In this document: positions 17,693-26,645 of the stretch, in pieces
How positions within the stretch are numbered: position 1 is the first letter of the stretch
Layout of the letters: every line of letters begins with the position of its first letter
Source: Streptomyces sp. DT2A-34
GTDB lineage: Bacteria > Actinomycetota > Actinomycetes > Streptomycetales > Streptomycetaceae
Direction of reading: 5' to 3'
DNA length: 64,000 bases
NCBI RefSeq assembly: GCF_030499515.1
Contig: NZ_JASTWJ010000001.1
Span: 620,001-684,000, forward strand
The notes under the pieces: model-generated
Seen by the model: the letters and a program-made list of their open reading frames with translations, nothing else
What the model was told of the DNA's origin: nothing
Databases searched by the model: none
Program-made: the position numbers and the translations under genes

Positions 17693-18010
17693 ATGCGCTG
17701 GAACTTGCGGATAAAAGCCGCCGAGCAGGGGATCTGGAAGTCCACCGAGATGCGTCGCCGCCTGGCGGAGGCCGGATTGGAGATCAGTACGGGGAAAATG
17801 TCTGCGCTGTGGACGGGAACGCCCACCACGGTCCGACTCGATGACCTGGACATCATCTGCGCGGTGCTGAACTGCACGACCGCAGACCTGCTGATCCATG
17901 AACCGGAAGTGGCGGCAGCCCGCCGGCCGAGGTCCGGACCACAGGCCGCGACCGGATCTCCGACAGTTGTCCCGTGGCTCGGGCGCGGCCGAACCCTCCC
18001 GCCGATCTGA
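17693..18010 (+). CDS. Small XRE-type HTH protein of the integrase module
   Basis: 105 residues with a Cro/C1-like fold: MRRRLAEAGLEISTGKMSAL, TTVRLDDLDIICAVLNCTTA and DLLIHEPE are typical of the small HTH_26 type. The ATG at 17693 follows GAGGAGGAGG, 10 bp after the integrase stop; the TGA overlaps the next gene's ATG (TGATG). Probably regulates the module. The C-terminal 30 residues are low-complexity Pro/Arg. Confidence 0.82.
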   Translation: MRWNLRIKAAEQGIWKSTEMRRRLAEAGLEISTGKMSALWTGTPTTVRLDDLDIICAVLNCTTADLLIHEPEVAAARRPRSGPQAATGSPTVVPWLGRGRTLPPI

Positions 18011-18996
18011 TGACAGCGCCGAGGACCTGCCCGACGTGCCGCGAGCGGCCGGTGGCCAATCACCACTCGAAGTACTGTCATCGCTGTCGGCCGCAACCGT
18101 GCGACCCGCCACCGTGCCAACAATGCGGCTCGACGGAGGACTACTGGACAGCCTACAAATGCCGTAGCTGCTACCGAAGTTCTCCTGAACTCCCAGCATC
18201 CTGCCCGGACTGTCTCGCGTGGGGAATGCTGCGGGGTTCGGGCGGGCTGTGCCTGGGGTGCCGAGGCCGGCGTAGGACCTACCCCGGACCGCGGCCGTGC
18301 CGGATCTGCAGACGGGAACGATGCCTACGCGACCGTTCCTGTCGCTTGTGTTGGAGGCAGGCCCGGCTGCTGCGGCACCCCAAGCGCGCCTTGGAGCTGG
18401 AGGCGGCGAACCGGCACGGGCAGCAATTATTCCTGGCCGACATGGAACGACGCCTGCAACTGACGCATGGCCCACCCCCGAAAAACCAGCAGCCTGCGTT
18501 CTCGACCGATCCGCCACCACCGTTGGTCCCAGTCCCGCACCGGCAACTCGTGCTGTTCCCACCGCACGGGCGTGATCTGCGACGCGGGCAGCAACACGGG
18601 TTCCCCGACGTCGACGCCCCGGGGATCGCAGCGGCCTTGGAGGGGGCAGCCGATGACTACGCACGGCGCCACGGGCTGAAGAAGGGATCCGCCTTCGGCC
18701 TCGGTCGCGGACTGCGCATCCTGCTCGCCTTGCAGGACACCCCCGGCACCCCCTTCCGGGCAACCGACGTCGAGGCGGGGAGTCTGCCCGTCTGTCTGCT
18801 GGAGAGCGACGGTGCGCGTGAGGTAATGCCCTACGCGCCGCTCGCCGGGCGCCGTCTCCCACTGCCGGGATCCCGGGGCATCCGGTCACGTGGCCGTCGC
18901 TGTGGAGACTTGTGCGCCGGCGCTTGCGGCACTTGTCGATCGGCCGCCGTCAGACGACCGATGGCCGAGGTGTCTCCGGCTGTCCGCGCGGTCTAG
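18010..18996 (+). CDS. Cysteine-rich multi-zinc-finger protein, probably 3'-truncated
   Basis: 328 residues. The first about 130 hold at least six CxxC pairs (CPTCRERP, CHRCRPQPC, CQQCGS, CRSC, CPDCLAW, CLGCRGRR, CRICRRERC, CRLCWRQ) in the manner of tandem zinc knuckles. A linker and a helical part follow (ALEGAADDYARRHGLKKG). The last about 70 residues (after APLAGRRLPLPGSRG) turn into Arg/Cys-rich low-complexity sequence unlike a folded domain. Related Streptomyces proteins are, as I recall, longer, so the 3' end appears replaced. Coupled to the XRE gene by a TGATG overlap. Function unknown; a DNA-binding partner of the integrase is plausible. Confidence 0.7.
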   Translation: MTAPRTCPTCRERPVANHHSKYCHRCRPQPCDPPPCQQCGSTEDYWTAYKCRSCYRSSPELPASCPDCLAWGMLRGSGGLCLGCRGRRRTYPGPRPCRICRRERCLRDRSCRLCWRQARLLRHPKRALELEAANRHGQQLFLADMERRLQLTHGPPPKNQQPAFSTDPPPPLVPVPHRQLVLFPPHGRDLRRGQQHGFPDVDAPGIAAALEGAADDYARRHGLKKGSAFGLGRGLRILLALQDTPGTPFRATDVEAGSLPVCLLESDGAREVMPYAPLAGRRLPLPGSRGIRSRGRRCGDLCAGACGTCRSAAVRRPMAEVSPAVRAV

Positions 18997-19009
18997 CGGG
19001 GGTTGGCCA

Positions 19010-20140
19010 TCAGTGGTTCTCCGTTCCGCGGAGTGTGTGGCGCTGGACGATCCGGGAGATGTCGCGCGCGGTGATGATGCCCACCAGGTGCTGGCCGTCG
19101 GTGACGAGGATGGGCAGGCCGCTGCCCGGGCGGAGCTTTTCGAGCACGTCTTCCAGGAGGTCGTCCGGCGCGCAGGTCGTGGCGTGTGCCAGCGGGTTCA
19201 CCACGTCACGCACGCGCAGTGTCTGCCGCTGCTCGGCGGGGATCCGTGCGAGCTGAGGCAGATGCAGCAGGCCACTGGGGCGCCCCTCGAAGTTGGTCAG
19301 GACGAGCGTCGAGTGGTGGGTCCGCACAGCCACGTCTTCGACGCAGCGTGCCACGGTGAACCAGTCAGGGCAGGTCTCCACAGGACTCGACATGGCATCG
19401 GCCGCTTTCACTCCGCGCAGAGCGGGGATCAGCCGTGCGCGCTGACGTTCGGCGCCGGCGACGATCATGACAAAGAAGCCGATGACGGCCAGCCACAGAC
19501 CGCCGAAGGCGCCGCGCAGGACAGCGATCAATCCGAGAGCGATCAGCAGGATGCCGAGGACCTGTCCGCTGCGCGCGGCTGCTTGTTCGGCCCGGTCCCG
19601 GTCCCCGGTACGCCACCACATCAGCGCCTGCACCACTCGTCCGCCGTCGAGCGGCGCGGCCGGCAGCAGGTTGAACACGCCCAGAACGACGTTCACCCAG
19701 CCGAGCCACACCAGGACGGCCGCGGGCATCGCCCAGCCGGACACCGCGTCGAGCCCGATGCCCGCCCCGAGCGCCGCCGCACCGACAAGGAAGCTGGTGA
19801 GCGGCCCCGTCACGGCGACCAGGAAGGCCGCGCCGGCCCCACGCGGCCGGCCCATCTCGGTCATCCCGCCCAGTGCCCACAGGGTGATGCTCTGGACTTC
19901 GATGCCCTTCTTCCGGGCAGTGATCGCGTGGGCGGCCTCGTGCGCCAGCAGGCTCCCCAGGAGCAACAAGGCTCCGACCAGGCCGGCGACGGTGTATGCG
20001 GCATTCGACTGTTCCGGGACCGCGGCGGGGAGCGTGTGGCTGCCCAGGCTGTATCCGAAGAGCAGCACGAGCAGGGGCACCGTCCAGTGGATGCGCAGTG
20101 GCACCCCGCGAACGCGTCCCATCCGTACCGAGCCGTTCAT
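19010..20140 (-). CDS. Site-2 protease (M50) with tandem CBS domains
   Basis: 376 residues. The membrane protease half has the zinc motif LLAHEAAHAITARKKG (HExxH) and LLPAAPLDGGRVVQALMWW (NLLPxxPLDGG, second ligand site) within about six hydrophobic helices. The C-terminal half holds two CBS motifs (DAMSSPVETCPDWFTV and HLVGIITARDISRIVQ). This is the SpoIVFB-like S2P subgroup, in which CBS domains bind adenosine ligands and gate intramembrane proteolysis of a signalling substrate. ATG 20140 starts MNGSVRMGRVRGVPLRIHW, the usual N-terminus. It lies downstream of nhaA on the same strand. Confidence 0.9.
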   Translation of the reverse strand: MNGSVRMGRVRGVPLRIHWTVPLLVLLFGYSLGSHTLPAAVPEQSNAAYTVAGLVGALLLLGSLLAHEAAHAITARKKGIEVQSITLWALGGMTEMGRPRGAGAAFLVAVTGPLTSFLVGAAALGAGIGLDAVSGWAMPAAVLVWLGWVNVVLGVFNLLPAAPLDGGRVVQALMWWRTGDRDRAEQAAARSGQVLGILLIALGLIAVLRGAFGGLWLAVIGFFVMIVAGAERQRARLIPALRGVKAADAMSSPVETCPDWFTVARCVEDVAVRTHHSTLVLTNFEGRPSGLLHLPQLARIPAEQRQTLRVRDVVNPLAHATTCAPDDLLEDVLEKLRPGSGLPILVTDGQHLVGIITARDISRIVQRHTLRGTENH

Positions 20141-20292
20141 CACTGTCTCCTGGGGACTGAAGCCGACACTCCTGTGCCCGTGCCGACATGCCTGGGCGTC
20201 CACGGGATTGAGCCGGCACGGTGTCCCCCCGCTGACAATCTCACCCGCCGTGGGCGAGTGGCCGAAGGCATGGCTTTCCTGGGCACGTGGGA

Positions 20293-21657
20293 TCACCTTT
20301 CGCGTGCGGCTGGGTTACCTGAGTTGCCGCTGCGGCGGGTCCGGTCCTCGTTCGGAGTGTCCGGAGCGGCGCTGTGGCGCTGGTAGATGTCGGGAATGCC
20401 GTCGGCGTCCTCGTCGAGGTTCTCTTCCTCATAGAGCCGCCGGTACTTGCTGTTCCGTGCTCTCAGCAGCACGCACGCCAGGAGGGCGGAGGCCAGGGAG
20501 CCCAGGAGGACAGCGGCCTTGATGTGCTCCAGGTCCGCGGGGTTCGGGTAGGCGAGTTCGCCGATCAGCAGCGATACGGTGAAGCCGATGCCGGCCAGCA
20601 TCGCCACGGCGATCACGTCCGCCCAGGCCAGATCCGGGCTGAGGCGTGCCCGGGTGAAGCGGACCGCGAGGTAGGAGCCGCCGAAGATACCCAGTACTTT
20701 GCCGGCGGCCAGGCCCAGGGCCACGCCCAGCGGTTCAGGCCTGCTGACCACATCTCCCAGCGTGTCGCCGGACACGCTGACGCCCGCCGCGAACAGCGCG
20801 AACACAGGGACGGCCACCCCAGCGGAGACGGGGCGGACCAGGTGCGCGATGTGCTCGGCCGGACGCCGGCCTCGCTCGCCGTCCTTCGCCACCCGCAGCA
20901 GCAGTCCCATGGCGACTCCCGCCACCGTCGCATGCACGCCGCTGGCGTACGTCAGGCCCCAGATCACCAGGGCGAGCGGCAGGTACCAGTACCAGCCGTG
21001 CACCCGGCGTCGGTCGTGCAGGTGGAAGAACAGCCCCAGGCCGAGTACGGCGCCGATGAGGGCGGCAAAGTTGATCGTCGAGGTGTAGAAGAGGGCGATG
21101 ACGACGATGGCACCGAGGTCGTCGACGACCGCGAGCGTCAGCAGGAAGGCGCGCAGCGCGGAGGGCAGGTGGGTGTCGATCACGGCGAGGACGCCGAGCG
21201 CGAAGGCGATGTCGGTGGCCATGGGGACGGCCCAGCCGTTCCAGGTGCCTCCCAAGGAGGTGGCGACGAGGCCGTAGAGCAGGGCTGGTATGGCCATGCC
21301 GCAGGCGGCTGCGACCACGGGCAGGACCGCTGTCCCCGGGTGGCGCAGTTCGCCGACCACCAGCTCGCGCTTGAGTTCGGCACCGGCCACGAAGAAGAAG
21401 ATTGCCAGCAGTCCATCGGCTGTCCAGTGGGCCACGGAGAGATCCAGGCCCAGTGCCTCGATGCCGAAGTGGAAGTCGCGTATCGACTCGTATGCGCTGC
21501 TCAGCGGTGTGTTGGCCCAGACCAGCGCTATGGCGGCCGCAGCGAGCAGCACCATGCCACCGACGGTCTCGGTGCGCAGAGCGTCCGTCACGAACGTACG
21601 CTCGGGCAGCGGGAGACGTCCGAGGAAGGTGCGGTTCTTGCGGTTGCCACCGGGCAT
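20293..21657 (-). CDS. nhaA: Na+/H+ antiporter NhaA
   Basis: 454 residues, about twelve membrane segments. Diagnostic segments: LLAIFFFVAGAELKRELVVG, NGWAVPMATDIAFALGVLA and LLTLAVVDDLGAIVVIALF; the DD pair is the Na+/H+ binding site. The about 50-residue acidic/Arg tail (EENLDEDADGIPDIYQRH) exceeds the E. coli protein. It exchanges cytoplasmic Na+ for protons under alkaline or salt stress. Part of a leftward run of membrane and stress genes. Confidence 0.95.
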   Translation of the reverse strand: MPGGNRKNRTFLGRLPLPERTFVTDALRTETVGGMVLLAAAAIALVWANTPLSSAYESIRDFHFGIEALGLDLSVAHWTADGLLAIFFFVAGAELKRELVVGELRHPGTAVLPVVAAACGMAIPALLYGLVATSLGGTWNGWAVPMATDIAFALGVLAVIDTHLPSALRAFLLTLAVVDDLGAIVVIALFYTSTINFAALIGAVLGLGLFFHLHDRRRVHGWYWYLPLALVIWGLTYASGVHATVAGVAMGLLLRVAKDGERGRRPAEHIAHLVRPVSAGVAVPVFALFAAGVSVSGDTLGDVVSRPEPLGVALGLAAGKVLGIFGGSYLAVRFTRARLSPDLAWADVIAVAMLAGIGFTVSLLIGELAYPNPADLEHIKAAVLLGSLASALLACVLLRARNSKYRRLYEEENLDEDADGIPDIYQRHSAAPDTPNEDRTRRSGNSGNPAARER

Positions 21658-21716
21658 GCGGTTGACCTTTCAGTGATCCAGCAGCGCGTCCCGGCACTTC
21701 GAGCCGGCAGGGCTGC

Positions 21717-22175
21717 TCACACCTGGAGGAGCCGTTCCAGCAGGTGGGCTGCGGTGACGACACCGAGGAGGCGGCCAGGGCTCCCGGCATCCCGTTCGAC
21801 GACGGCGACGAGCGGACTTCGGGTCCGGGCCATCAGCTCTGCGAGCTCCATGGCCGTGCGATCGGGAGCGGCAGTGGGCAGAAAGGGCCTTCCCGTCGGG
21901 AGGCTGTCGGCGAGCGTGCGTCCCGCCAGTGCGCGGCACAGGCGATCGGCATGCGGCTCGTCGATCACGGCGGCGAGCACCGGGTCCTCCTGGATGTAGC
22001 CAGGAACCACCGTCCTGACCACGTCGCTGGCAGGCAGCATGGCGAACGGCTGCCCGGCCCGGCCGACAACCAGCAGACCCGGCAGACCATGCTCGACGAG
22101 CAGTCTCAGCGCTTCTACGGCATCGGTGTCCGTGCTGACCGACACGTACGGTTGCGCGAGATCACGTGCACGCAT
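21717..22175 (-). CDS. Paired CBS-domain protein
   Basis: 152 residues made almost entirely of two CBS motifs: MRARDLAQPYVSVSTDTDAV to VVGRAGQPFAMLPASDVVRT, then AMELAELMARTRSPLVAVVE to LLGVVTAAHLLERLL. Such stand-alone pairs bind AMP/ATP and act as energy sensors or antiporter regulators. ATG 22175 is preceded by AAGGAGGGGG, one of the best ribosome-binding sites in the window. The stop lies 60 bp before nhaA on the same strand, so regulation of NhaA is plausible. Confidence 0.87.
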   Translation of the reverse strand: MRARDLAQPYVSVSTDTDAVEALRLLVEHGLPGLLVVGRAGQPFAMLPASDVVRTVVPGYIQEDPVLAAVIDEPHADRLCRALAGRTLADSLPTGRPFLPTAAPDRTAMELAELMARTRSPLVAVVERDAGSPGRLLGVVTAAHLLERLLQV

Positions 22176-22563
22176 GAGTCCCCCTCCTTGGGAGTTCGGT
22201 TGCTGACGCCCGTTGCGCGGGCAGTGTTGGCCCGGTGCCTGTCCGAGACCGAGGGGCACGGCGCTGGGTAACGACAGCTACGGCCGGAGCGAGGCCCCTT
22301 GCCGGTGGTCCCGGGCTGTCGTCGGCCGGGGGTGGCTTGGTGAGGAGTGCGGTGAGGATCAGGCCCGCCAGCGCTGCGACAAGCAGTGCCACGATGACCT
22401 TCCGGCGTGGGCCGTGCCCTGCGCCGTGGTCGTCGGCGTCATCCGGTTCGTGAGGGAACTGGTGGTTCAGCGCGTCCATCAGCGAGACGAGTTCGGGGTC
22501 GTCCCGGGTGAGGCGTCGCTCGATTTCGGCGAGGATGCGCCGGTCGTCCATCGAGGGGTTCAT
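22162..22563 (-). CDS. DUF3040 membrane protein
   Basis: 133 residues: cytosolic N-terminus with the DUF3040 signature (DDRRILAEIERRLTRDDPEL), an acidic His segment, one membrane helix (VIVALLVAALAGLILTALLT), then a Pro/Arg tail. Function unknown. Its last 14 bp overlap the CBS gene's start, so the long basic C-terminus may be a read-through extension, or the two are coupled. It lies 68 bp downstream of the SPFH gene. Confidence 0.75.
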   Translation of the reverse strand: MNPSMDDRRILAEIERRLTRDDPELVSLMDALNHQFPHEPDDADDHGAGHGPRRKVIVALLVAALAGLILTALLTKPPPADDSPGPPARGLAPAVAVVTQRRAPRSRTGTGPTLPAQRASATELPRRGTHACT

Positions 22564-22631
22564 GCCGATCACCTCTGTCCTTGAGGCTGAGGACTCCCCG
22601 CAGAGCGCGCGGCCGCTCGGCGGGGTCCTGG

Positions 22632-23420
22632 CTATGCGGTGCGTGCGCCGCTCTGCGCTGCGTCTGGTGGCCGGAGCATGTCGACGAGGCGGAGCACCTC
22701 CATCGGGAGCGGGAAGATGAGGGTGGAGTTCCGCTCGCTGGAGATCTCGGCCATGGTCGACAGAATGCGCAGGTGCATGGCCGCGGGGTGGCCTTCGAGC
22801 CGTTCCGCGGCATCGGCCAGTGTCTGGGCGGCCTCGAACTCGCCCTTGGCGTGGATGACCTTGGCCCTGCGGTCGCGCTCGGCCTCGGCCTGCCGGGCCA
22901 TGGCGCGCCGCATGGCCTCGGGCAGCTCGACGTCCTTGACCTCGACGAGGGTGACCTTGACTCCCCACGGGTTGGTGACGTCGTCGATGATCCGCTGGAG
23001 TCGCTGGTTGATCTCGTCCCGGTTGATCAGCAGCTCGTCCAGGTCGACCTGGCCGAGGATGCTGCGCAGCGTCGTCTGGGCGATCTGGGAGGTTCCCTTG
23101 ATGTGGTCCTCGATGGCCACCACGGAGCGGTTGGGGTCGACGACGTTGAAGTAGGTGACGGCGTTGACCCGTACGGTGACGTTGTCCTTGGTGATGACGT
23201 CCTGCGGCGGGATGTCCATCGTGATGGTGCGCAAGGACACGCGGACCATGCGGTCCACCACGGGAATGATGAAGAACAGCCCCGGCCCTTTGGCGCCGAT
23301 GATCCGGCCGAGGCGGAAGATCACTCCACGCTCGTACTCGGGGACGATCTTCACGGCAGCCATGAGCAGCAGGAGCAGGACGGCTGCGCCGAGGATGATG
23401 CCGAGCAGTGCTGAGTTCAT
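22632..23420 (-). CDS. SPFH/band 7 (slipin-type) membrane protein
   Basis: 262 residues: N-terminal membrane hairpin ([19 protein letters not shown]), then the stomatin/prohibitin core [32 protein letters not shown] and [20 protein letters not shown], and a coiled coil ([19 protein letters not shown]). It forms membrane microdomain scaffolds. Its ATG overlaps the NfeD stop (ATGA), the classic NfeD-slipin operon in which the NfeD partner processes or chaperones the slipin. Confidence 0.93.
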   Translation of the reverse strand: MNSALLGIILGAAVLLLLLMAAVKIVPEYERGVIFRLGRIIGAKGPGLFFIIPVVDRMVRVSLRTITMDIPPQDVITKDNVTVRVNAVTYFNVVDPNRSVVAIEDHIKGTSQIAQTTLRSILGQVDLDELLINRDEINQRLQRIIDDVTNPWGVKVTLVEVKDVELPEAMRRAMARQAEAERDRRAKVIHAKGEFEAAQTLADAAERLEGHPAAMHLRILSTMAEISSERNSTLIFPLPMEVLRLVDMLRPPDAAQSGARTA

Positions 23421-24760
23421 GGTCGGTCCTCCTGTTCCGTGCCTTGGCCCGGTGCGGGCTCGACGGGTTCGACGATCAGTTCCAGGCCGACGTGGTCGAC
23501 CACGCGGATGTGCTGTCCTTCGGCGACCGGGGCATCGCGGCCGCGGACGGTCCACCAGGCCCCTTCGAGCCACACCTGGCCCGTGCCGCCTGCGGCGCGC
23601 CGTACGACCGCCTCGTGGCCTACCAGCGCCTGGTGCCCGGTTGTCGCCGGCGTTCTGCGGGCACGCCAGGCCAGTCGGCCGGCGAGGACCGAGCCGCCTC
23701 CCACCACCAGGGCGGTCGGCCACAGCACGGCGGGATCCACGCCGAGCTCACCGCGGAAGAGCAGCACTCCCGCGAACAACAGGGACACCGTCCCCCCGGC
23801 GGCGAAGACCCCCACCCCCGGGGTGATCACTTCCGCAGCGAACAGGGCGGCGGCGAGGAGCAGGAGCAGCAGCCCGCCGACATTGAAGGGCAGCACACTC
23901 AGCGCGACGAACCCGAGAACGAGCAGGATGAGGCCGAGGACTCCGCCGATACCCATGCCGGGGCTGGCCAGCTCGTAGATCACGGCCAGCGTGCCGATCG
24001 ACAGGAACAGGTACGCCAGCTCCGGGCTGGCCAGGAGCTGGCGCAGCTCGCCGAAGAAGCCGAGTTCGTGCTCTACGACCTGTGCCCCCGCCGTGTGCAG
24101 AACGACCTCGCGTTCCGCGGCGTCGGGGCCGACCATGACACTGCGGCCGTCCAACTCGGTGAGGAGCGCATCGCGGGACGGCGCCACGAGATCGACGGCC
24201 TTGATCCGCAGGGCCTCCTGGTCGGACACCGATGTGCCGTCGCGGACCATGTCCCGGGCGAAATCCGTGCTGCGCCCACGCTGCTCGGCGATCGAGACCG
24301 CGAAGGCGACCGCATCATTGACGACCTTCTCGCTCGCCTCCTCGCCCTGCCCGGTCACCGGCGTGCCGGCCCCGATATGGGTGCCGGGCGCCATGGCGGC
24401 GACATGCGCCGACAGCGCGACGTAGGCGCCGGCCGACGCCGCCCGCGCGCCGGAGGGGGTGACATGGACGATCACCGGAACGTCGGAGGCGAGGACGCCC
24501 TGGACGATCTCCCTGGTCGACTGCAGCAGCCCACCCGGGGTGTCCATTTCGACCAGGAGCGCCACGTGGCCCTCTCGCTCGGCGGTGCGCAGCCCTTCCT
24601 CAAGGTGATCGGCGACGACCGGCGTGATCGTGTCGTCGATCCGCATCACGAGCACCGTCGGCGTCTGCGCCGCGCTCACCGCGGGGGCCGCGAGAAGGCA
24701 GCCCAACGCCACCAGGAGGATCCCGGCAATCCTCCGGAACAGGAGGCGGCTTCGGGGCAC
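23417..24760 (-). CDS. NfeD-family membrane serine protease (slipin partner)
   Basis: 447 residues: signal peptide ([18 protein letters not shown]), ClpP-like serine protease domain with [15 protein letters not shown] and [20 protein letters not shown] (catalytic Ser in SAGAY), several membrane helices ([37 protein letters not shown]), and a C-terminal OB-fold NfeD domain ([15 protein letters not shown]). The long form of NfeD. It cleaves hydrophobic segments of its SPFH partner in characterised relatives. Divergent from the PucR regulator, first gene of the leftward operon. Confidence 0.92.
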   Translation of the reverse strand: MPRSRLLFRRIAGILLVALGCLLAAPAVSAAQTPTVLVMRIDDTITPVVADHLEEGLRTAEREGHVALLVEMDTPGGLLQSTREIVQGVLASDVPVIVHVTPSGARAASAGAYVALSAHVAAMAPGTHIGAGTPVTGQGEEASEKVVNDAVAFAVSIAEQRGRSTDFARDMVRDGTSVSDQEALRIKAVDLVAPSRDALLTELDGRSVMVGPDAAEREVVLHTAGAQVVEHELGFFGELRQLLASPELAYLFLSIGTLAVIYELASPGMGIGGVLGLILLVLGFVALSVLPFNVGGLLLLLLAAALFAAEVITPGVGVFAAGGTVSLLFAGVLLFRGELGVDPAVLWPTALVVGGGSVLAGRLAWRARRTPATTGHQALVGHEAVVRRAAGGTGQVWLEGAWWTVRGRDAPVAEGQHIRVVDHVGLELIVEPVEPAPGQGTEQEDRP

Positions 24761-24907
24761 AGCGCGGTACCCCCTTGTTCGCTTGGGTATCCGTCAGGCG
24801 CTTTACCCACGGATTACCCTCGCGGCTCAGCCGGACGCCTGCCGACGGCGGCCAACCAAGGACGTCTCACGGACCCCCGTTTTGCTGCTGTTCGGCAAAA
24901 TGGGAGC

Positions 24908-26098
24908 ATGCCGTCGCGAAAAGGCCGCCAGGAACCGCGTGCGGCGACAGGTGCCACGGTGCCCGCACCGAATGCCGCACCCGCCGCCGAGAGCAAGCCT
25001 CCAACCTCGGTGGCGGACATGAGCCGCCACGTGGAGCACCTCGCAGCGGTCTCCCTCAGTAAACGGCGACTGACTGAGGAGGATCTCGCGGGTCTGCGAC
25101 AGTTCGCCGCCGCCGCGGCCGACCGCGGCACGGCGCTGCGGTTCCTGGTCGCCGACTACCTCGACTCCGTCTGCCGCGCCTGGATGGACCTGCCCGGTTT
25201 CCGGCAGGCTACGGACCCTCAGGGCCTCAAAGAGGTCGCCTCCGCCGTGATCAGGGCGATCGGTGACGCAACGGTTGCGCTGACCGAGGGCTACGAAACC
25301 GCCCACCGGGCAGCCATCCGAGGCGAGGAGGCGACGCGGCGGGAATTCGTCGGCGATCTCCTCGAAGGCCGCACCGACCTCGGCCGACTCGCCGAACGGG
25401 CCGAACGATTCGGGCTGCGGCTGATAGGACCGCACCAGGTGACCGTCGCCCGTGCCGAGAGCGCGTTCGAGGCAGGCGATGACACCACCCGCTATGTCGA
25501 GGAAGCGCTGACCGGCCGATTCCGGACGCAGGACGTGCTCATCACCACCAAGGACGGCCTGCTCGTGTGCGTGTCGCCCGGCGCGGTGTCGGAGGTTCCC
25601 GACTGCTTCGCCGCCAAGGTGGGGGATGCTGTCGACGAGTCGTACCAGGTCGCTGTCAGCCGGCCGCGGCCCGGCCCCAGCGGCATCGTCCGCTCCTACC
25701 AGGAAGCACGCGGCACCCTCGACCTCACCGCCCTGCTCGGCCTCACCACCCCGCTCGTGCACGCCTCGGACCTGCTGGTCTTCCAGGTTCTCGGCAGGGA
25801 CCGCGCGGCCATCACCGACCTTGTGGCCACCGTCCTCGGCGGCCTCGAAGGGGCACGCGGCGGGCCCAGGGCACTCCTGGACACCCTGACCTCGTACTTC
25901 GCCAGCGGCTGCCTGAACACCGCCACGGCCCGCCAGCTCGCGGTGAGCGTGCGCACGGTCACCTACCGGCTGACCCGCATCCGCGAGCTCACCGGCCACG
26001 ACCCCACCGATCCCGACCAGCGCTACATCCTGCAAACCGCCGCGCTCGGCGCCCGCCTCCTCAACTGGCCCTCGCGCCCCCTGCAGCCCGCCGAATGA
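24908..26098 (+). CDS. PucR-type transcriptional regulator
   Basis: 396 residues: disordered N-terminus (about 40), a helical sensory region (DLAGLRQFAAAAADRGTALR), a GGDEF-like middle segment and a C-terminal PucR HTH (LNTATARQLAVSVRTVTYRL, LTGHDPTDPDQRYILQTA). The N-terminal part resembles the RsbRD-type domain of many Streptomyces PucR/CdaR proteins. Divergent from NfeD over about 150 bp and the likely regulator of that block (inference). Confidence 0.87.
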   Translation: MPSRKGRQEPRAATGATVPAPNAAPAAESKPPTSVADMSRHVEHLAAVSLSKRRLTEEDLAGLRQFAAAAADRGTALRFLVADYLDSVCRAWMDLPGFRQATDPQGLKEVASAVIRAIGDATVALTEGYETAHRAAIRGEEATRREFVGDLLEGRTDLGRLAERAERFGLRLIGPHQVTVARAESAFEAGDDTTRYVEEALTGRFRTQDVLITTKDGLLVCVSPGAVSEVPDCFAAKVGDAVDESYQVAVSRPRPGPSGIVRSYQEARGTLDLTALLGLTTPLVHASDLLVFQVLGRDRAAITDLVATVLGGLEGARGGPRALLDTLTSYFASGCLNTATARQLAVSVRTVTYRLTRIRELTGHDPTDPDQRYILQTAALGARLLNWPSRPLQPAE

Positions 26099-26131
26099 CC
26101 CGCTCCGCCCTCAGTGGGTACCAGGACAGAC

Positions 26132-26356
26132 ATGAGTGAGCCCTCGCCGGTGCCCCAGCAGGGGTATCTGCCGATCGAAGACCACGGCCTGATCGGCGAC
26201 GTCCGTGGCTGTGCCCTGGTGGGCCGCGACGGCGCCATCAGCTTCATGTGTGTGCCCCGCTTCGACGCGCCGCCCCTGTTCTGCTCACTGCTCGACCGCC
26301 ACCGCGGCGGTTCCTTCTTCTGTCCCCCGGTGCCAGCACGAGCAAATAGCCTCTAG
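26132..26356 (+). pseudogene. GH15 (trehalase/glucoamylase-like) N-terminal stub
   Basis: 74 codons matching only the extreme N-terminus of GH15 family proteins: YLPIEDHGLIGDVRGCALVG and RDGAISFMCVPRFDAPPLF. Real members are about 600 residues; here homology is lost after GGSFFCPPVP, near 26335, and a stop follows. The catalytic domain is absent. It begins 34 bp after the PucR gene, and the deletion appears to join it to the non-coding 26357-26645 stretch. Confidence 0.8.
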
Positions 26357-26645
26357 CCACAGCCCCTGCGCGCTCCACGAGTTCCGGACTCGCTCCTGCC
26401 AGAACTCCGTAGCTTGCTTCAGATGGATGCACCACTGCTGCCTCCGGAGACCTCGACACTCCGCGTGGCCCAGAAATCATCCCAGCAGCGAGCCGCGAGG
26501 GACCGTTTCGGTCTCGATGCCATGGACCGCGGCCGCCAGTGTTGTCACTTCTCATCGGCATTTCCGAACCGCGTGATCACCAGGCGCTTTCCGGAGGCCA
26601 GTCACATCGTGGAGTAGGCAGCCAGTTCGACGACAGGAGACAACC
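26357..26645. other. Non-coding stretch after the GH15 stub
   Basis: No frame shows coding character. It has lower GC than its surroundings (for example CAGAACTCCGTAGCTTGCTT), consistent with decayed or imported DNA. The last 20 bp carry GACAGGAGACAACC, the ribosome-binding region of the next gene. Confidence 0.5.

Larger units (their letters stand above)
16604..18996 (+). mobile_element. Degraded integrase/XRE/zinc-finger module
   Basis: Three same-strand, overlapping or closely spaced genes: tyrosine recombinase, small HTH, Cys-rich protein. The integrase is frameshifted and the third gene looks truncated, so the module is probably immobile. No attachment-site repeat or tRNA target was seen at the edges. 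Confidence 0.55.

Noticed and set aside
26414..26617. Small open frame after the GH15 stub
   Set aside because: No RBS, no domain and non-coding base usage.
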